Shown: positions 28,234 through 39,523 of the stretch, in pieces
How positions within the stretch are numbered: the first letter of the stretch is position 1
Layout: each line of letters starts with the position of its first letter
Source: Yersinia massiliensis CCUG 53443
GTDB lineage: Bacteria > Pseudomonadota > Gammaproteobacteria > Enterobacterales > Enterobacteriaceae
DNA length: 64,000 nt
Direction of reading: 5' to 3'
NCBI RefSeq assembly: GCF_000312485.1
Contig: NZ_HE997647.1
Coordinates: forward strand, 191,858 to 255,857
Position numbers and translations under genes: made by a program
Notes under the pieces: model-generated
The model's input: only the letters and a program-made list of their open reading frames with translations
What the model was told of the DNA's origin: nothing
Databases searched by the model: none

Positions 28234-30846
28234 TTAGAAGTGATATTTGATACCAGCTACGGCATTGGCGTTTTTATCATTATAACGGCCCATCTGATAA
28301 TCGATTGTCGCCCAGACATGCAGTTGTTGCTCAATTTTACTCTCTACGCCAATCTGGAATTCAGTGCTATTTTTGCTTTTGTTCTCAACACGTTGCCCTG
28401 AAATAATCGCACCCGTGTTTTGATTCTGGTGCCGCCAGTTAATAGCAAAGAATGGCGTGAATTGGCTATCTGCGCTATCAACGGTTTGCAGATAAGTTTT
28501 GGCACCAATACGCGTGACCATATGGCCTTTATTACTGTCACTGATGGACTCACCGTAGACTGTTTTATGCGTTTGAGTTTGTATTCCCTGCAAGGTCAAT
28601 TGAGCGTTGGGCTGAACGAAATAATTCAATTGATTTGTCGTCGCCATTTTGAAGGTATAGCCACTCTCAATTGAGGTGGTGAAACCGGATGATTTATATT
28701 TATCTTCCACTTGTTCTTGGCCATTCACCGTATTATTGAACCAGCTATATTGCGCCAAGGTATCGAAATAGAAACCGGTATTATCTTGTTGCTCTGGCAA
28801 CCATGAAGCATACACACCAAGGTTATATCCACTCACCGCACCGTTGGCATAATAGCCAGTGACGTTTGAGCGGCTATGGTTTGTGGCTCTGCCTAATCCG
28901 GCTAACATACCAAGGCGCCCGTTACCCGCTTGAATAACATCCATCCCCAGTTGAACGGAGTAATATTTTCCGTGGACATCTAATTGTTCGACAGCCTGAC
29001 CAAAGTTATTTTTCCCGCCTTGGGTGTGCATCCACATGCTGGCGGTTTGCCATTGTCCACTGATTGCATCTTGATACTGATAGCTGCCGGTGCGGTCCTC
29101 TAGGCGGGTGTTGAACAAGTTTCTCGCCATCACGATATTGGCAATATAGCTGCCATTTTCAGGTGCATACACTTGTGGTTGACTCGCTGGTGCTGGCACC
29201 ACTGCGGCTGCTGGCACCACTGTGGCTGTTGGCACCACTGCGGCTGCTGGCGCCACTGTGGCTGTCGGCACCACTGTGGCTGTCGGCATCACTGCTGCTG
29301 TTGACACCACCGGTACTGCTGGCACCACTGGCGCATCAGGTCTTGCCTCATCACTCGAGGCGTGTTCAGTCAATTTGGTCGCAATTGGTGTTGTTTGACC
29401 CGCATCGTAATCAGCTAAGCTACTACGCAGATACCAGTTTTTATGACGCTCACCCTCACCACGGCCTAATTTGTATTCAAAAGCACCAGCCTTATTACGC
29501 CCGAGTTGCTCAAATACGCCGTCAGAGATTCCCAAAACTTCGATAAGAGGAATCCCTATCTTCGTTTCTGCCCCGTTACCATGACTATTCACTATCCTAA
29601 CTCTAGAATAGCCTGCGGTATCACCCTTAATAAGGATATGGTCAGTGATTGAATTGTCTCCTTCTAACTCAGTTTGGAATAATAAGGTTCCATACTTGCC
29701 AGCATAATTACCATCAATGATTAATTTATTCCCTATTTCTGTAGGACTCAAATTAATAGTACTCGTTTTTGATAGGATTAAATCGTTGATGTTAGAGTTT
29801 TTTGTCATATTCCAAACGCTATTCTCGCCAATGAGGAGATTGCCTCCCTGTATGGCGGTTGTGAGCGTGGTTTTTTCTAAAACAAGCTGTGTATCTTGTT
29901 GACCATTAATTTTACTTTTTAAGAAGATGGCATTAGATAATTTTAATGTTCCATCATTGATGTTCGTATCACCTTCATAAACGAAGTCAGGTGAAAGGAT
30001 GTGGCCCTTGCTCTTATCCTTGCCGAATAGGGTTAACGTCACCTTTCCTTCTTTAGTGAGTGAACCTAGCCCGTCAATACTGGCATTAATATTGGTGTCA
30101 TTATTAATATCGAAAATTAATTCACCTTGGTTACGAATCAAATGCCCTTTAGTTTCTAATGTTGAAGTCGGTAAAAAATCTGTTTTTCCTGTTAATGTGA
30201 CATCGCTACGAAGACGTAATTCTCCTGCTACTTGAGTGTTCTCGAGTGTTACACCTTTTTCATCTTGGGTTATTTGGGAACCTTGAACAAATAATTCACC
30301 ACCTTTGTAGACTTTAGTATCAAGGGCATTACTATCATTACTCAAATACAGAACAGGTGGTGCTGATTTATCTAAGGGCTTGGGTTCAATAACTGTATCA
30401 GAGATTGTTGCTGTTGTGCTGACGCTAACCCCCCCTGAATATATGTATATATCTTCAGCTATTGCTGCTTCTCCATGTTCGTTACCATGTAATTGTAGTT
30501 GACCGCCCTGAACACGAATATGCTTAGCAGAGCTTTTATCATGCAGGGAAACAGTTCTGCCTGCCTCTATTTTGGTCTCTTGGATTTGAGTTTCATCTCT
30601 GAGAGTTAGCCATACACCTTCGCCTAGAGTAACTTCTACCGCTCGGTCATAAGCGTTGAGAACGGTATCATTATTGATATCCTCTCGATAGTAATTATCT
30701 GCCATGGCTGATGGGTGACCTAACATTAAAATAGCGGTTGTCATACACAGTGCGATAGGTGTTTTATTTATTCCAGAAAGTCCATTTTTCTGGCTGTTCT
30801 TAACATTCTCTTGAGTTATTGTTTGTGATTTTATTTTATTTTTCAT
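28234..30846 (-). CDS. Autotransporter (type Va) with repeat linker
   Basis: The 870-residue product has an extended signal peptide (basic N-terminal part of about 29 residues, hydrophobic core, cleavage near AMA|D at 49). The passenger (about 50-480) is rich in short beta-helix-like repeats with local GGQLQLHGNEHG and NINASIDGLGSLTKEGKVTL elements. A Pro/Ala/Val/Thr linker (about 504-551) is encoded by an 18-bp tandem repeat. The C-terminal 12-strand translocator (about 565-870) ends AVAGIKYHF, the classical beta-signal. It is surface-displayed; the ligand is unknown. The upstream region is very AT-rich, which fits a horizontally acquired, H-NS-regulated locus. Yersinia Yap proteins are the closest class, but I cannot name the member. 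Confidence 0.88.
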   Translation of the reverse strand: MKNKIKSQTITQENVKNSQKNGLSGINKTPIALCMTTAILMLGHPSAMADNYYREDINNDTVLNAYDRAVEVTLGEGVWLTLRDETQIQETKIEAGRTVSLHDKSSAKHIRVQGGQLQLHGNEHGEAAIAEDIYIYSGGVSVSTTATISDTVIEPKPLDKSAPPVLYLSNDSNALDTKVYKGGELFVQGSQITQDEKGVTLENTQVAGELRLRSDVTLTGKTDFLPTSTLETKGHLIRNQGELIFDINNDTNINASIDGLGSLTKEGKVTLTLFGKDKSKGHILSPDFVYEGDTNINDGTLKLSNAIFLKSKINGQQDTQLVLEKTTLTTAIQGGNLLIGENSVWNMTKNSNINDLILSKTSTINLSPTEIGNKLIIDGNYAGKYGTLLFQTELEGDNSITDHILIKGDTAGYSRVRIVNSHGNGAETKIGIPLIEVLGISDGVFEQLGRNKAGAFEYKLGRGEGERHKNWYLRSSLADYDAGQTTPIATKLTEHASSDEARPDAPVVPAVPVVSTAAVMPTATVVPTATVAPAAAVVPTATVVPAAAVVPAPASQPQVYAPENGSYIANIVMARNLFNTRLEDRTGSYQYQDAISGQWQTASMWMHTQGGKNNFGQAVEQLDVHGKYYSVQLGMDVIQAGNGRLGMLAGLGRATNHSRSNVTGYYANGAVSGYNLGVYASWLPEQQDNTGFYFDTLAQYSWFNNTVNGQEQVEDKYKSSGFTTSIESGYTFKMATTNQLNYFVQPNAQLTLQGIQTQTHKTVYGESISDSNKGHMVTRIGAKTYLQTVDSADSQFTPFFAINWRHQNQNTGAIISGQRVENKSKNSTEFQIGVESKIEQQLHVWATIDYQMGRYNDKNANAVAGIKYHF
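29193..29336. repeat. Eight tandem 18-bp repeats in the autotransporter linker
   Basis: Eight consecutive 18-bp units of the type ctggcaccactgcggctg occur with one to several changes each. The unit encodes six residues (PTATVV / PAAAVV), so copy-number changes keep the frame and alter only the linker length between passenger and barrel. Confidence 0.9.
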
Positions 30847-31220
30847 GATTAGTATGGCAATCCATGTATTTAATATAATGATGTGTAACCTGTATCCATT
30901 ATTGATTTAGGCTACTTTAATTAGACGCTGGTGAATGTAATTAATTTGGTGCTTGGGGTTCAATGAGAGTTTGCTGGGATGAAATTTTATTCTAATGCCT
31001 CACTAAAGTTCAGTTTGTTGTTCTTATTAATATTTATTTTTATTGCTAAGTTGTTTTTTCCATTAATTAAAATTTAAATAGATTAATTTTGTATTTAATT
31101 TATTGGTAAATTAATTCATATGATGGGGAGTAATTGAGTTGATTAATTATTGAGATTTATTATTCGAGGGACAGGGGGTGGTTTTCACCACACCCGTTAT
31201 TTATGATTCATTCATTCATG
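30847..31220. other. AT-rich upstream region of the autotransporter
   Basis: No ORF is supported in these 374 bp. The centre (about 30980-31150) is extremely AT-rich with many A/T tracts. It holds the autotransporter promoter and the 3' end of fadH (small hairpin gtggttttcaccac near 31179). It looks like a typical H-NS-bound region. Confidence 0.55.
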
Positions 31221-33278
<2,058 letters not shown>

Positions 33279-33480
33279 TCAGCTCAATACAGCCAAACCG
33301 TTGTTGTTATTTCTCGCCGCCCTCGCGTATTTAGCAAGTGGTCGGATGAGATTTTTTATTCAAATCTAGACGGTGGCGTGCAGCTTGGGAAATTGCGATG
33401 TACTGAATGTGATAGCCGTCATGAATATGACAGAGAAAGAGACGGTATCGCAGCGAAGGATACCGTGGCAAAGAAATGAG

Positions 33481-34053
33481 CTAAGCGTTACGTTTATAGA
33501 GGCCAGCAATCATAAAGCAACTGAATGAACTGAACAGCATCTCAATCCCGACCAAGGTGGTGACCAACGTGATCGACATTAGTGGCCCTGCACTGACCAA
33601 CAAATAAGTGATCACTAAATCCAGCACCCCTAGTAGGATTTGCAGCCATGCACCCGGCATCCCCCATGTTTTGAATCCCGTGATGAGCCGCATTATCCCG
33701 CCAAAGGCAAAGAGTACAGCTAAGACAATGGCCAGGCTTATCATGCCTATCGCTGGATTTGTGACGAAAACATAACCCATAACAATGTATGCCACGCCAA
33801 GCAGAATACCGGTGACCATCGGCCAAAGATTATGGGAGCGGTTGGCTATCATCCCGACTATCAGGGCAATCCCGCTGAGTAGTAGCAGAATACCGATGAT
33901 TTTACTCAGGACAACGCTGGACGCCAGTGGGTTAATCAGGCAAAAGATCCCGCCCAGTAACAACAAAATGGCAATGACTCGCATGATTAATCGCTGCTTT
34001 TTTAATACGCTTTCATCAAGATTCATGAGGTATTTTCGATCAATATTAAGCAT
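33481..34053 (-). CDS. hdeD: HdeD-family membrane protein
   Basis: The 190-residue product has six predicted membrane helices and the DUF308/HdeD layout (GGIFCLINPLASSVVLSKIIGILLLLSG; repeat of the motif with GILLGVAYIVMGYVFVTNP). E. coli HdeD helps acid resistance at high density, but here it is outside an acid-fitness island, so the same role is inference. AGGAG lies 9 bp before the ATG. Confidence 0.8.
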   Translation of the reverse strand: MLNIDRKYLMNLDESVLKKQRLIMRVIAILLLLGGIFCLINPLASSVVLSKIIGILLLLSGIALIVGMIANRSHNLWPMVTGILLGVAYIVMGYVFVTNPAIGMISLAIVLAVLFAFGGIMRLITGFKTWGMPGAWLQILLGVLDLVITYLLVSAGPLMSITLVTTLVGIEMLFSSFSCFMIAGLYKRNA

Positions 34054-34222
34054 GACGATAACTCCTGTATGATCAGAATAGTGTGATTGATGACTGCGAT
34101 AAGTATAAGCCTATCATGTGACGCATAAATAAAATTAATGATATCAATGCAATTGTAACGTGGCATATTTCCTTTACAGGATCAGCCACGCTGCTGAAAG
34201 TGAATTCAGTGAGGGGGAGGTT

Positions 34223-35026
34223 TTAACGTACGTGATATAGCCGGTCACCGGTATAACCAATCCGTTGAGAGATTGATAACGCCGCTTGTGAAACCAGGGT
34301 TCCCAGCTCTTTAACGCGCTCTGGATTACCGATCATTTTTGATGAGAGACAGGCCACGCTGATAGCCGCAAGCGGCGCGTTATGTGAGTCATAAATGGGG
34401 GCAGCCACACAAAAGACATCCATATTGTGTTCGCGATCATCAATCGCATAACCCCGTTGGCGTGCTTCGTTCATCTCTGCAATCAGGCGTTCTTCGGTCG
34501 TAATGGTGGTCGGGGTAATCGGGGGCATTCCACCGGTGCGGCGGACAATATCGAGCAAGCGTTCGTCGGAATAAGCAGAAAGTAGCGCTTTGCCTAAACC
34601 GGTGCAATACATCGGCCGATTTGCGCCCAGTTTACACGATGTGCGTACTGAACTTTCGCTCTCCGCTTTATCCAGATAAACCAGCATTCCGCCACTTTCA
34701 ATCGCGAGGAATGAGGTTTCGTTTACTTGAGCGGTAATCTTCTCAAGCACCGATTTTGCGACATCGTAGAATGGCTTTTTATCACGATATCCGGAACCGA
34801 CCTGAAATAGCTTAACGCCAAGCCGATAGGACTTAAGACGCTCGTCGGCAATTTCAAGGTATCCTTTATCGACTAGCGTATAAATGATATCGAACGCGGT
34901 GCTTTTCGGGATCGCCAGACTTTTACTGATTTCAGTGATGGTTAATTCATTTGGACTGTGTGCGAGCAGCTCGAGAATTTCAATTGCCCGCCCCACTGAA
35001 CGATTAAACTTGTCCATTGAAGGCAT
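34223..35026 (-). CDS. IclR-family regulator of the sugar-acid cluster
   Basis: The 267-residue product has an IclR winged helix (VGRAIEILELLAHSPNELTITEISKSLAIPKSTAFDIIYTL, about 11-52) and the effector-binding GAF-like domain (from AKSVLEKITAQVNETSFLAIES) with the C-terminal MIGNPERVKELG helix. IclR relatives such as KdgR control sugar-acid genes and sense 2-keto-3-deoxy acids. It is last on the strand after the aldolase, 152 bp away. Start may be Met4 (35017), which has a better-placed AAGG. Confidence 0.9.
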   Translation of the reverse strand: MPSMDKFNRSVGRAIEILELLAHSPNELTITEISKSLAIPKSTAFDIIYTLVDKGYLEIADERLKSYRLGVKLFQVGSGYRDKKPFYDVAKSVLEKITAQVNETSFLAIESGGMLVYLDKAESESSVRTSCKLGANRPMYCTGLGKALLSAYSDERLLDIVRRTGGMPPITPTTITTEERLIAEMNEARQRGYAIDDREHNMDVFCVAAPIYDSHNAPLAAISVACLSSKMIGNPERVKELGTLVSQAALSISQRIGYTGDRLYHVR

Positions 35027-35115
35027 GCCTTAACAAATATTTTTGCCATTATACCGTATCTAACCATTCTGAATGCGTAAAAAAAAGACGCTTTATCAAC
35101 GCCTTGATCACAGCT

Positions 35116-35136
35116 CCGGCAGTGTTATGCTGCCGG
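35116..35136. other. Stem-loop after the aldolase gene
   Basis: ccggcag/ctgccgg forms a 7-bp GC stem with a 7-nt loop in the aldolase-iclR gap. It lacks a T run, so it is more likely a 3'-end stabiliser (REP-like) than a full terminator. Confidence 0.5.
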
Positions 35137-35178
35137 ACGCCGATCCATTTTTGTACCGCAGGGGCGTCATACCGGTAT

Positions 35179-35826
35179 CTACCGGCATTTACCTTGGCGG
35201 AATGTCGTGACGAAATTATCGGCAAGCTCAGTTAAGCCTTGCCAATTTCCGTCTGCAATCATCTGCTTATTGATAAGCTCACTGCCTACGCCCACAGCAA
35301 ATGCCCCTGCTTTGGCAAAGTCAGCAGTATTGGCAAGTGTGATCCCACCGACAGCGATAAGGTCAAGGTTATCGAGAGGTCCACGAATCTCTTTGAGATA
35401 ATTGACCCCCAACGCATTCGCTGGGAACAGTTTGAGTAGATCAATCCCCATGCGGCAGGCTTGCAACATTTCACTGGGCGTGACCACGGCTGGGATCATC
35501 AAGCGCTGATGTTCGTGGACGATTTTGACCACTTCAGGATTAAAATCAGGAGCCAGTACAAAGTTGGCGCCCGCGTTTATCACTAATTGAGCCATAATTG
35601 GATTCAATACCGTTCCCGCCCCAACATACATTTTGTCGCCAAATTCAGCGGACAACATTTCAATGCAGGGTAAAAAACCAGACGTATTGCAGGTCACTTC
35701 AATCACTCGGATGCCACCGTCATACAATGCCTGTGCCAGCGGTAACACCTGTTCCGGTGTGATGTGGCGCGCAATCGCGATGATGCCAGTGTCTTCTATG
35801 GCTTGAATCACTTTTTGCTTTATCAA
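35179..35826 (-). CDS. KDPG/KDPGal-type class I aldolase (Eda/DgoA family)
   Basis: The 215-residue product is a 2-keto-3-deoxy-6-phosphate aldolase family TIM barrel: Arg20 (IIAIARHIT), Glu43 (IEVTCNTS), Thr72 (VGAGTVLN), Schiff-base Lys132 (IDLLKLFPA) and the phosphate loop VGGITLAN. It should cleave a 2-keto-3-deoxy-6-phospho-aldonate to pyruvate and glyceraldehyde 3-phosphate. Sequence is closer to the Eda group than to E. coli DgoA, so which sugar is cleaved (gluconate or galactonate form) is not clear. The start codon is TTG, with AAGGA 7 bp upstream. Confidence 0.85.
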   Translation of the reverse strand: MIKQKVIQAIEDTGIIAIARHITPEQVLPLAQALYDGGIRVIEVTCNTSGFLPCIEMLSAEFGDKMYVGAGTVLNPIMAQLVINAGANFVLAPDFNPEVVKIVHEHQRLMIPAVVTPSEMLQACRMGIDLLKLFPANALGVNYLKEIRGPLDNLDLIAVGGITLANTADFAKAGAFAVGVGSELINKQMIADGNWQGLTELADNFVTTFRQGKCR

Positions 35827-35916
35827 AGCATTTTCCTTCTTTACGGCGAATTAAGTCTTACTCACCAGTAGAATGGAGATTTCCCATTGCTACTGGTGCC
35901 ATCATATTGTTTTTAC

Positions 35917-37233
35917 TTAGTTTGTTGCTGTAATTGGTTTGGTCACCAAGAACCAGTAACACAGTGCTGCACACCCAGCGATGATACCGCCGCTCACAAA
36001 GGCCAGCGTGTATGACCCCGTCGCATCTGCAATCATCCCAGTGACCAGCGGCGATAACGAACCCGCAAAGTAGCCACCAAAATTCTGAATACTGCCGACT
36101 GAACCGACCATGGCAGAAGGCGCAACATCACCCGGTAATGCCCAACCGGTTGCAGAAAGGGCAGAGAGCAATGCCATTGCCACAACCAATAATGCCAGTG
36201 TTGAACTTAAGCTGGTCGCAAAAGGAATACAGACTACGGTAATACCTGCTAATAAAGCCGATACACTGATAGTGACGCGTTTAGCGACTAACGAATCTTT
36301 AAATATTTCGCGGTCCATTAACCATTTTGAGATATATCCACCGACCACTGCACCGACAATACCGCCGAAATAAGGGATACTGGCATAAATACCGAGAGAC
36401 TTAAGTTCTATATTTTGGGTTTTCATTAAATAAAGCGGTAAGAACGTGGTGAAGATATTCATCATCCATACGTAACAGAACCAGCCTAATATCATTCCCC
36501 ATACACATTTATATTTGAATAAAGAACCCCAGGTTATTTTTTTACCGTCATCACCTATCGCATTACCCACGGCTGTACCGCCACCGCCTTCTTTTATATA
36601 ATCCAGTTCTTCTTCAGTAATGGTTGGGTGTTTTTCAGGTTGATGATAAAGAAAAATAAAGAAAATCAGGAAAACTAAACCCAGAGCACCAGCAATATAA
36701 AACAGTGAGCGCCAGCCAAAGGGAACAATAATAGCGACCAAAATCGGTGGTGCGATTGCTGGACCCCATTTAGACGCTGCATCCCAAAAACCGGTAGCGA
36801 GTGCACGTTCTTTTTTCGGGAACCAAGTGGCAGTTATTTTAGCCGCTCCCGGCCAGCATGGCGCTTCTGTCACACCCAATAATGCACGGGCAAAGAGAAG
36901 TGAGGCGAGGCTACTACATGCCCCAGTGAGCATGGTTGCGCCACTCCATAAGCCAATGGCCCAACCATAGACTTTTTTGGGACCAAGTTTATCAACTAAC
37001 CAACCAGAAGGAAGTTGACACATCGCGTAAATCAGTGCGAAAACAGACCCCATCAAACCGATATCGGTATTGGTTAGATTCAAGTCTTTCATCATATCAG
37101 GTGCAGCAATAGATAAACTTGCCCTGTCTATATAGTTAATAATACCGCCGACTAATAATAGAAATACAACAAACCATCTTTTCTTTCCGACTTTATTTGC
37201 AACTACCGCTGTTGTTTTTACGGTTGTATTCAT
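35917..37233 (-). CDS. MFS sugar-acid transporter (anion:cation symporter family)
   Basis: The 438-residue product has 12 membrane helices and the family motifs YIDRASLSIAAPDM, GWLVDKLGPKKV and the GVTEAPCWPGAAKITATWFP segment shared by ExuT, DgoT and glucarate carriers. It should import an aldonate or 2-keto-3-deoxy acid with protons. It is 41 bp after the first kinase and 90 bp before the aldolase, inside the minus-strand cluster. Confidence 0.9.
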   Translation of the reverse strand: MNTTVKTTAVVANKVGKKRWFVVFLLLVGGIINYIDRASLSIAAPDMMKDLNLTNTDIGLMGSVFALIYAMCQLPSGWLVDKLGPKKVYGWAIGLWSGATMLTGACSSLASLLFARALLGVTEAPCWPGAAKITATWFPKKERALATGFWDAASKWGPAIAPPILVAIIVPFGWRSLFYIAGALGLVFLIFFIFLYHQPEKHPTITEEELDYIKEGGGGTAVGNAIGDDGKKITWGSLFKYKCVWGMILGWFCYVWMMNIFTTFLPLYLMKTQNIELKSLGIYASIPYFGGIVGAVVGGYISKWLMDREIFKDSLVAKRVTISVSALLAGITVVCIPFATSLSSTLALLVVAMALLSALSATGWALPGDVAPSAMVGSVGSIQNFGGYFAGSLSPLVTGMIADATGSYTLAFVSGGIIAGCAALCYWFLVTKPITATN

Positions 37234-37274
37234 GGTGATTGCCCTATTAATACTTCATTCGTAGGATAAAGTGA

Positions 37275-38267
37275 TTACAAAAGCTGTTTAAATCGTGCTA
37301 ACTCCAGAATACCCAGACCCGATAGCGGTTTCGGATTATCTTCGATAACACGTATTTCCCCGGTAAAGAATGCATCATCATTAATCAATGTGGCGAAAGC
37401 CTCTTTAAGGATCTTTTTCCCGCCAATGACAATGGTCATATCAGATGTGATATTTAATGCATCACTGTTTTTAATGGCAGAAATATCACTGGACAGTACG
37501 GCACCCAATAAGAAATTGGCTTTCTCATTTTTTGATTGATGAGCAAACATGTCGAGAATACGAACTGAAAAACAACTGCGTGAAAGGCCGACTTTTTGAC
37601 ACGTTCGGCTGCCTTCTAGCAATGCACCCTCATCTATTTCGTCAGCAAAACCGTGTTGCAGTGAACTGGCTAGAATCGTATTTTGCGTAATGACATCTAA
37701 TAATTCGCCGCCAATAGTGGTGACACAACCGGTAATTCGATTTTCCGCATCAATACGAACGAATTTAGAATGCGAGCCGGGCAAAATAATCAGTGCTGGT
37801 CCTTGTAAGTCCATAGATTGGATGACTCCAATGACCTCTGTCTCTTCGCCGCGCATGATATCCATCGCTTCGACGTTTTCTGCTGTGACGAGTTCGGTGT
37901 TGTTACGCACCCCAGGGACAAACCAAATCGGCTGTTCAGCGACTTCAGGCATGTCTACTTTCACCATCCCCTGAGCGAGTTCTGCAACTCCCGCTGGCGC
38001 AATCTGATGCGCTAATTCGTAGAGACCGACATTAGATGTGATCATGCCAGATGACAGCAAAATAAGCGGATCGTGGTAGCTAATGTTGGCTTGTTTCATG
38101 GCGTCGTCAATGGCGGCTTTCACCGCGTTCATTAACGTATCTTTACTGCCACTGATTGCGGTGTCACGAACACCAACAGCCTGAAAAGATTGGGCAATAA
38201 TGCCATCATCTTTCCAAACGCTAACGCGGGTGTTTGTGGTCCCTGTATCGATGGTGATAATGTACAT
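37275..38267 (-). CDS. 2-keto-3-deoxy-sugar-acid kinase, DgoK family
   Basis: The 330-residue product is a DgoK-type ASKHA kinase: phosphate-1 motif IDTGTTNTR (6-14), SSGMITSNVGL (72-82), MRGEE (138-142), LPGSHSK (162-168) and GGEL (186-189). It should phosphorylate 2-keto-3-deoxy-galactonate (or a related acid) at O6 with ATP, giving the substrate of the neighbouring aldolase. It keeps the usual catalytic-site motifs, unlike the paralogue at 38425. Confidence 0.88.
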   Translation of the reverse strand: MYIITIDTGTTNTRVSVWKDDGIIAQSFQAVGVRDTAISGSKDTLMNAVKAAIDDAMKQANISYHDPLILLSSGMITSNVGLYELAHQIAPAGVAELAQGMVKVDMPEVAEQPIWFVPGVRNNTELVTAENVEAMDIMRGEETEVIGVIQSMDLQGPALIILPGSHSKFVRIDAENRITGCVTTIGGELLDVITQNTILASSLQHGFADEIDEGALLEGSRTCQKVGLSRSCFSVRILDMFAHQSKNEKANFLLGAVLSSDISAIKNSDALNITSDMTIVIGGKKILKEAFATLINDDAFFTGEIRVIEDNPKPLSGLGILELARFKQLL

Positions 38268-38424
38268 AGTAATTTCCCAGAGGTTAAGTTAATACCGATT
38301 AATATTGCGTTAGTAAAATTTTAATGTGCAATTGATTAACAACATTCTGACTTAAAAATGAGAGTGCTAGTTAAGTACGGCCTATATTTAATGTGGATGG
38401 CTTAAATAGTTAAATACAAAACAG

Positions 38425-39444
38425 TTAAATGCAATGTTCATGGGTGTAATTCTTAGCAATATAACATGCGCCTTTTATGCCTAACATGGCAATTTCTTCA
38501 GGGTTAGTAATCGAGATGATATTATTTTTAATTGCTTTAGTTTCTTTTAACATTCCTTGATATATTTTGCATCGTTCAGAGTTACCGATGAATATAATAT
38601 CGCCGGTAAGTGAGAAGCCTTGTTCTTCTGCTTCATCAAACAATTTCATATCATCCGCTGCTATTGTTGATTCACAATAGAATTTTCTTTCTGCTGCTGT
38701 TGTCGATAATGAGAATTGGATAAATCGCGTAAACAGAAGGCTACGCAGTAAACCAGCCTTGCTCACGCATTCATAGGCATACTTGAGAATATCTGTACTG
38801 TAGAAATCCTGAGTATTGCTGTCAGAATCAATCATGCTCGAATTGATAAAGGTTTCCTTTCTGACTGCTGCATAAACTTGCCCACTCAAGGACGTGATAC
38901 TGCCAGCAATCGCCCCCTCTTTATTGATGTGGATGAGCTTTGTCGTTGATCCTAGCTCCACAATGGTGGCGGGTAGCGTTAATGACATGCTTGAGATAAC
39001 ACCTATGGCCTGTGTTTCTTCTCCACGCATCAGATCTATCTTTCTGATGTTGTCCCATGTGGCTTCGCCAATATCATTTTTAACGCCAGGAATGAATATA
39101 ATAGGCAGATCAATCGGTAAGACTTTATTCCCCTCAACCTCACAGGTATGTTGCGCGAAGTCATTGATATTAACCGGCGCAATGAGATGAGGAACCTCCA
39201 ACAGACCCAGATTAGATGTAATCATGCCAGAGGCAATAGCAAAGTCGACATCGTGCAAAGAAAGTTTATTTTGATTGAGTAATGACTTTATTGCCTCGGT
39301 GAGGGTGAGTTTGAGCAGCTGGTTATTGCCATTACTGACAGTGCTATTTACGCCAATAGCAACTTCATATTTATCCTTCACCTTTTCCTGATCAACTAAA
39401 TACAGTCTGGTATTTGTTGAACCACAATCAATAATTATGTACAT
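38425..39444 (-). CDS. Second DgoK-family protein with altered motifs
   Basis: The 339-residue product aligns with the 37275 kinase along most of its length: IDCGSTNTR (5-13), SGMITSNLGL (72-81), MRGEE (139-143). Two otherwise conserved motifs differ: LPGSHSK is ELGSTTK (163-169; His to Thr) and GGEL is SGQV (187-190; Glu to Gln). The C-terminal third is also weakly related, and the coding sequence is visibly richer in A and T than its neighbours. It may be an inactive, regulatory or re-purposed kinase. The start has AGGGAA upstream. Confidence 0.8.
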   Translation of the reverse strand: MYIIIDCGSTNTRLYLVDQEKVKDKYEVAIGVNSTVSNGNNQLLKLTLTEAIKSLLNQNKLSLHDVDFAIASGMITSNLGLLEVPHLIAPVNINDFAQHTCEVEGNKVLPIDLPIIFIPGVKNDIGEATWDNIRKIDLMRGEETQAIGVISSMSLTLPATIVELGSTTKLIHINKEGAIAGSITSLSGQVYAAVRKETFINSSMIDSDSNTQDFYSTDILKYAYECVSKAGLLRSLLFTRFIQFSLSTTAAERKFYCESTIAADDMKLFDEAEEQGFSLTGDIIFIGNSERCKIYQGMLKETKAIKNNIISITNPEEIAMLGIKGACYIAKNYTHEHCI

Positions 39445-39523
39445 ATGAATTCCCTGGTAGAGGCCATTTGTGAGCTGAGAGAGACAATAAAATTATTGCC
39501 TCTCATTTTATTTATTATTTTTA

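Noticed and set aside
29163-29546. 127-codon plus-strand ORF rich in Leu/Ala repeats
   Set aside because: It is the antisense shadow of the 18-bp repeat linker of the autotransporter.
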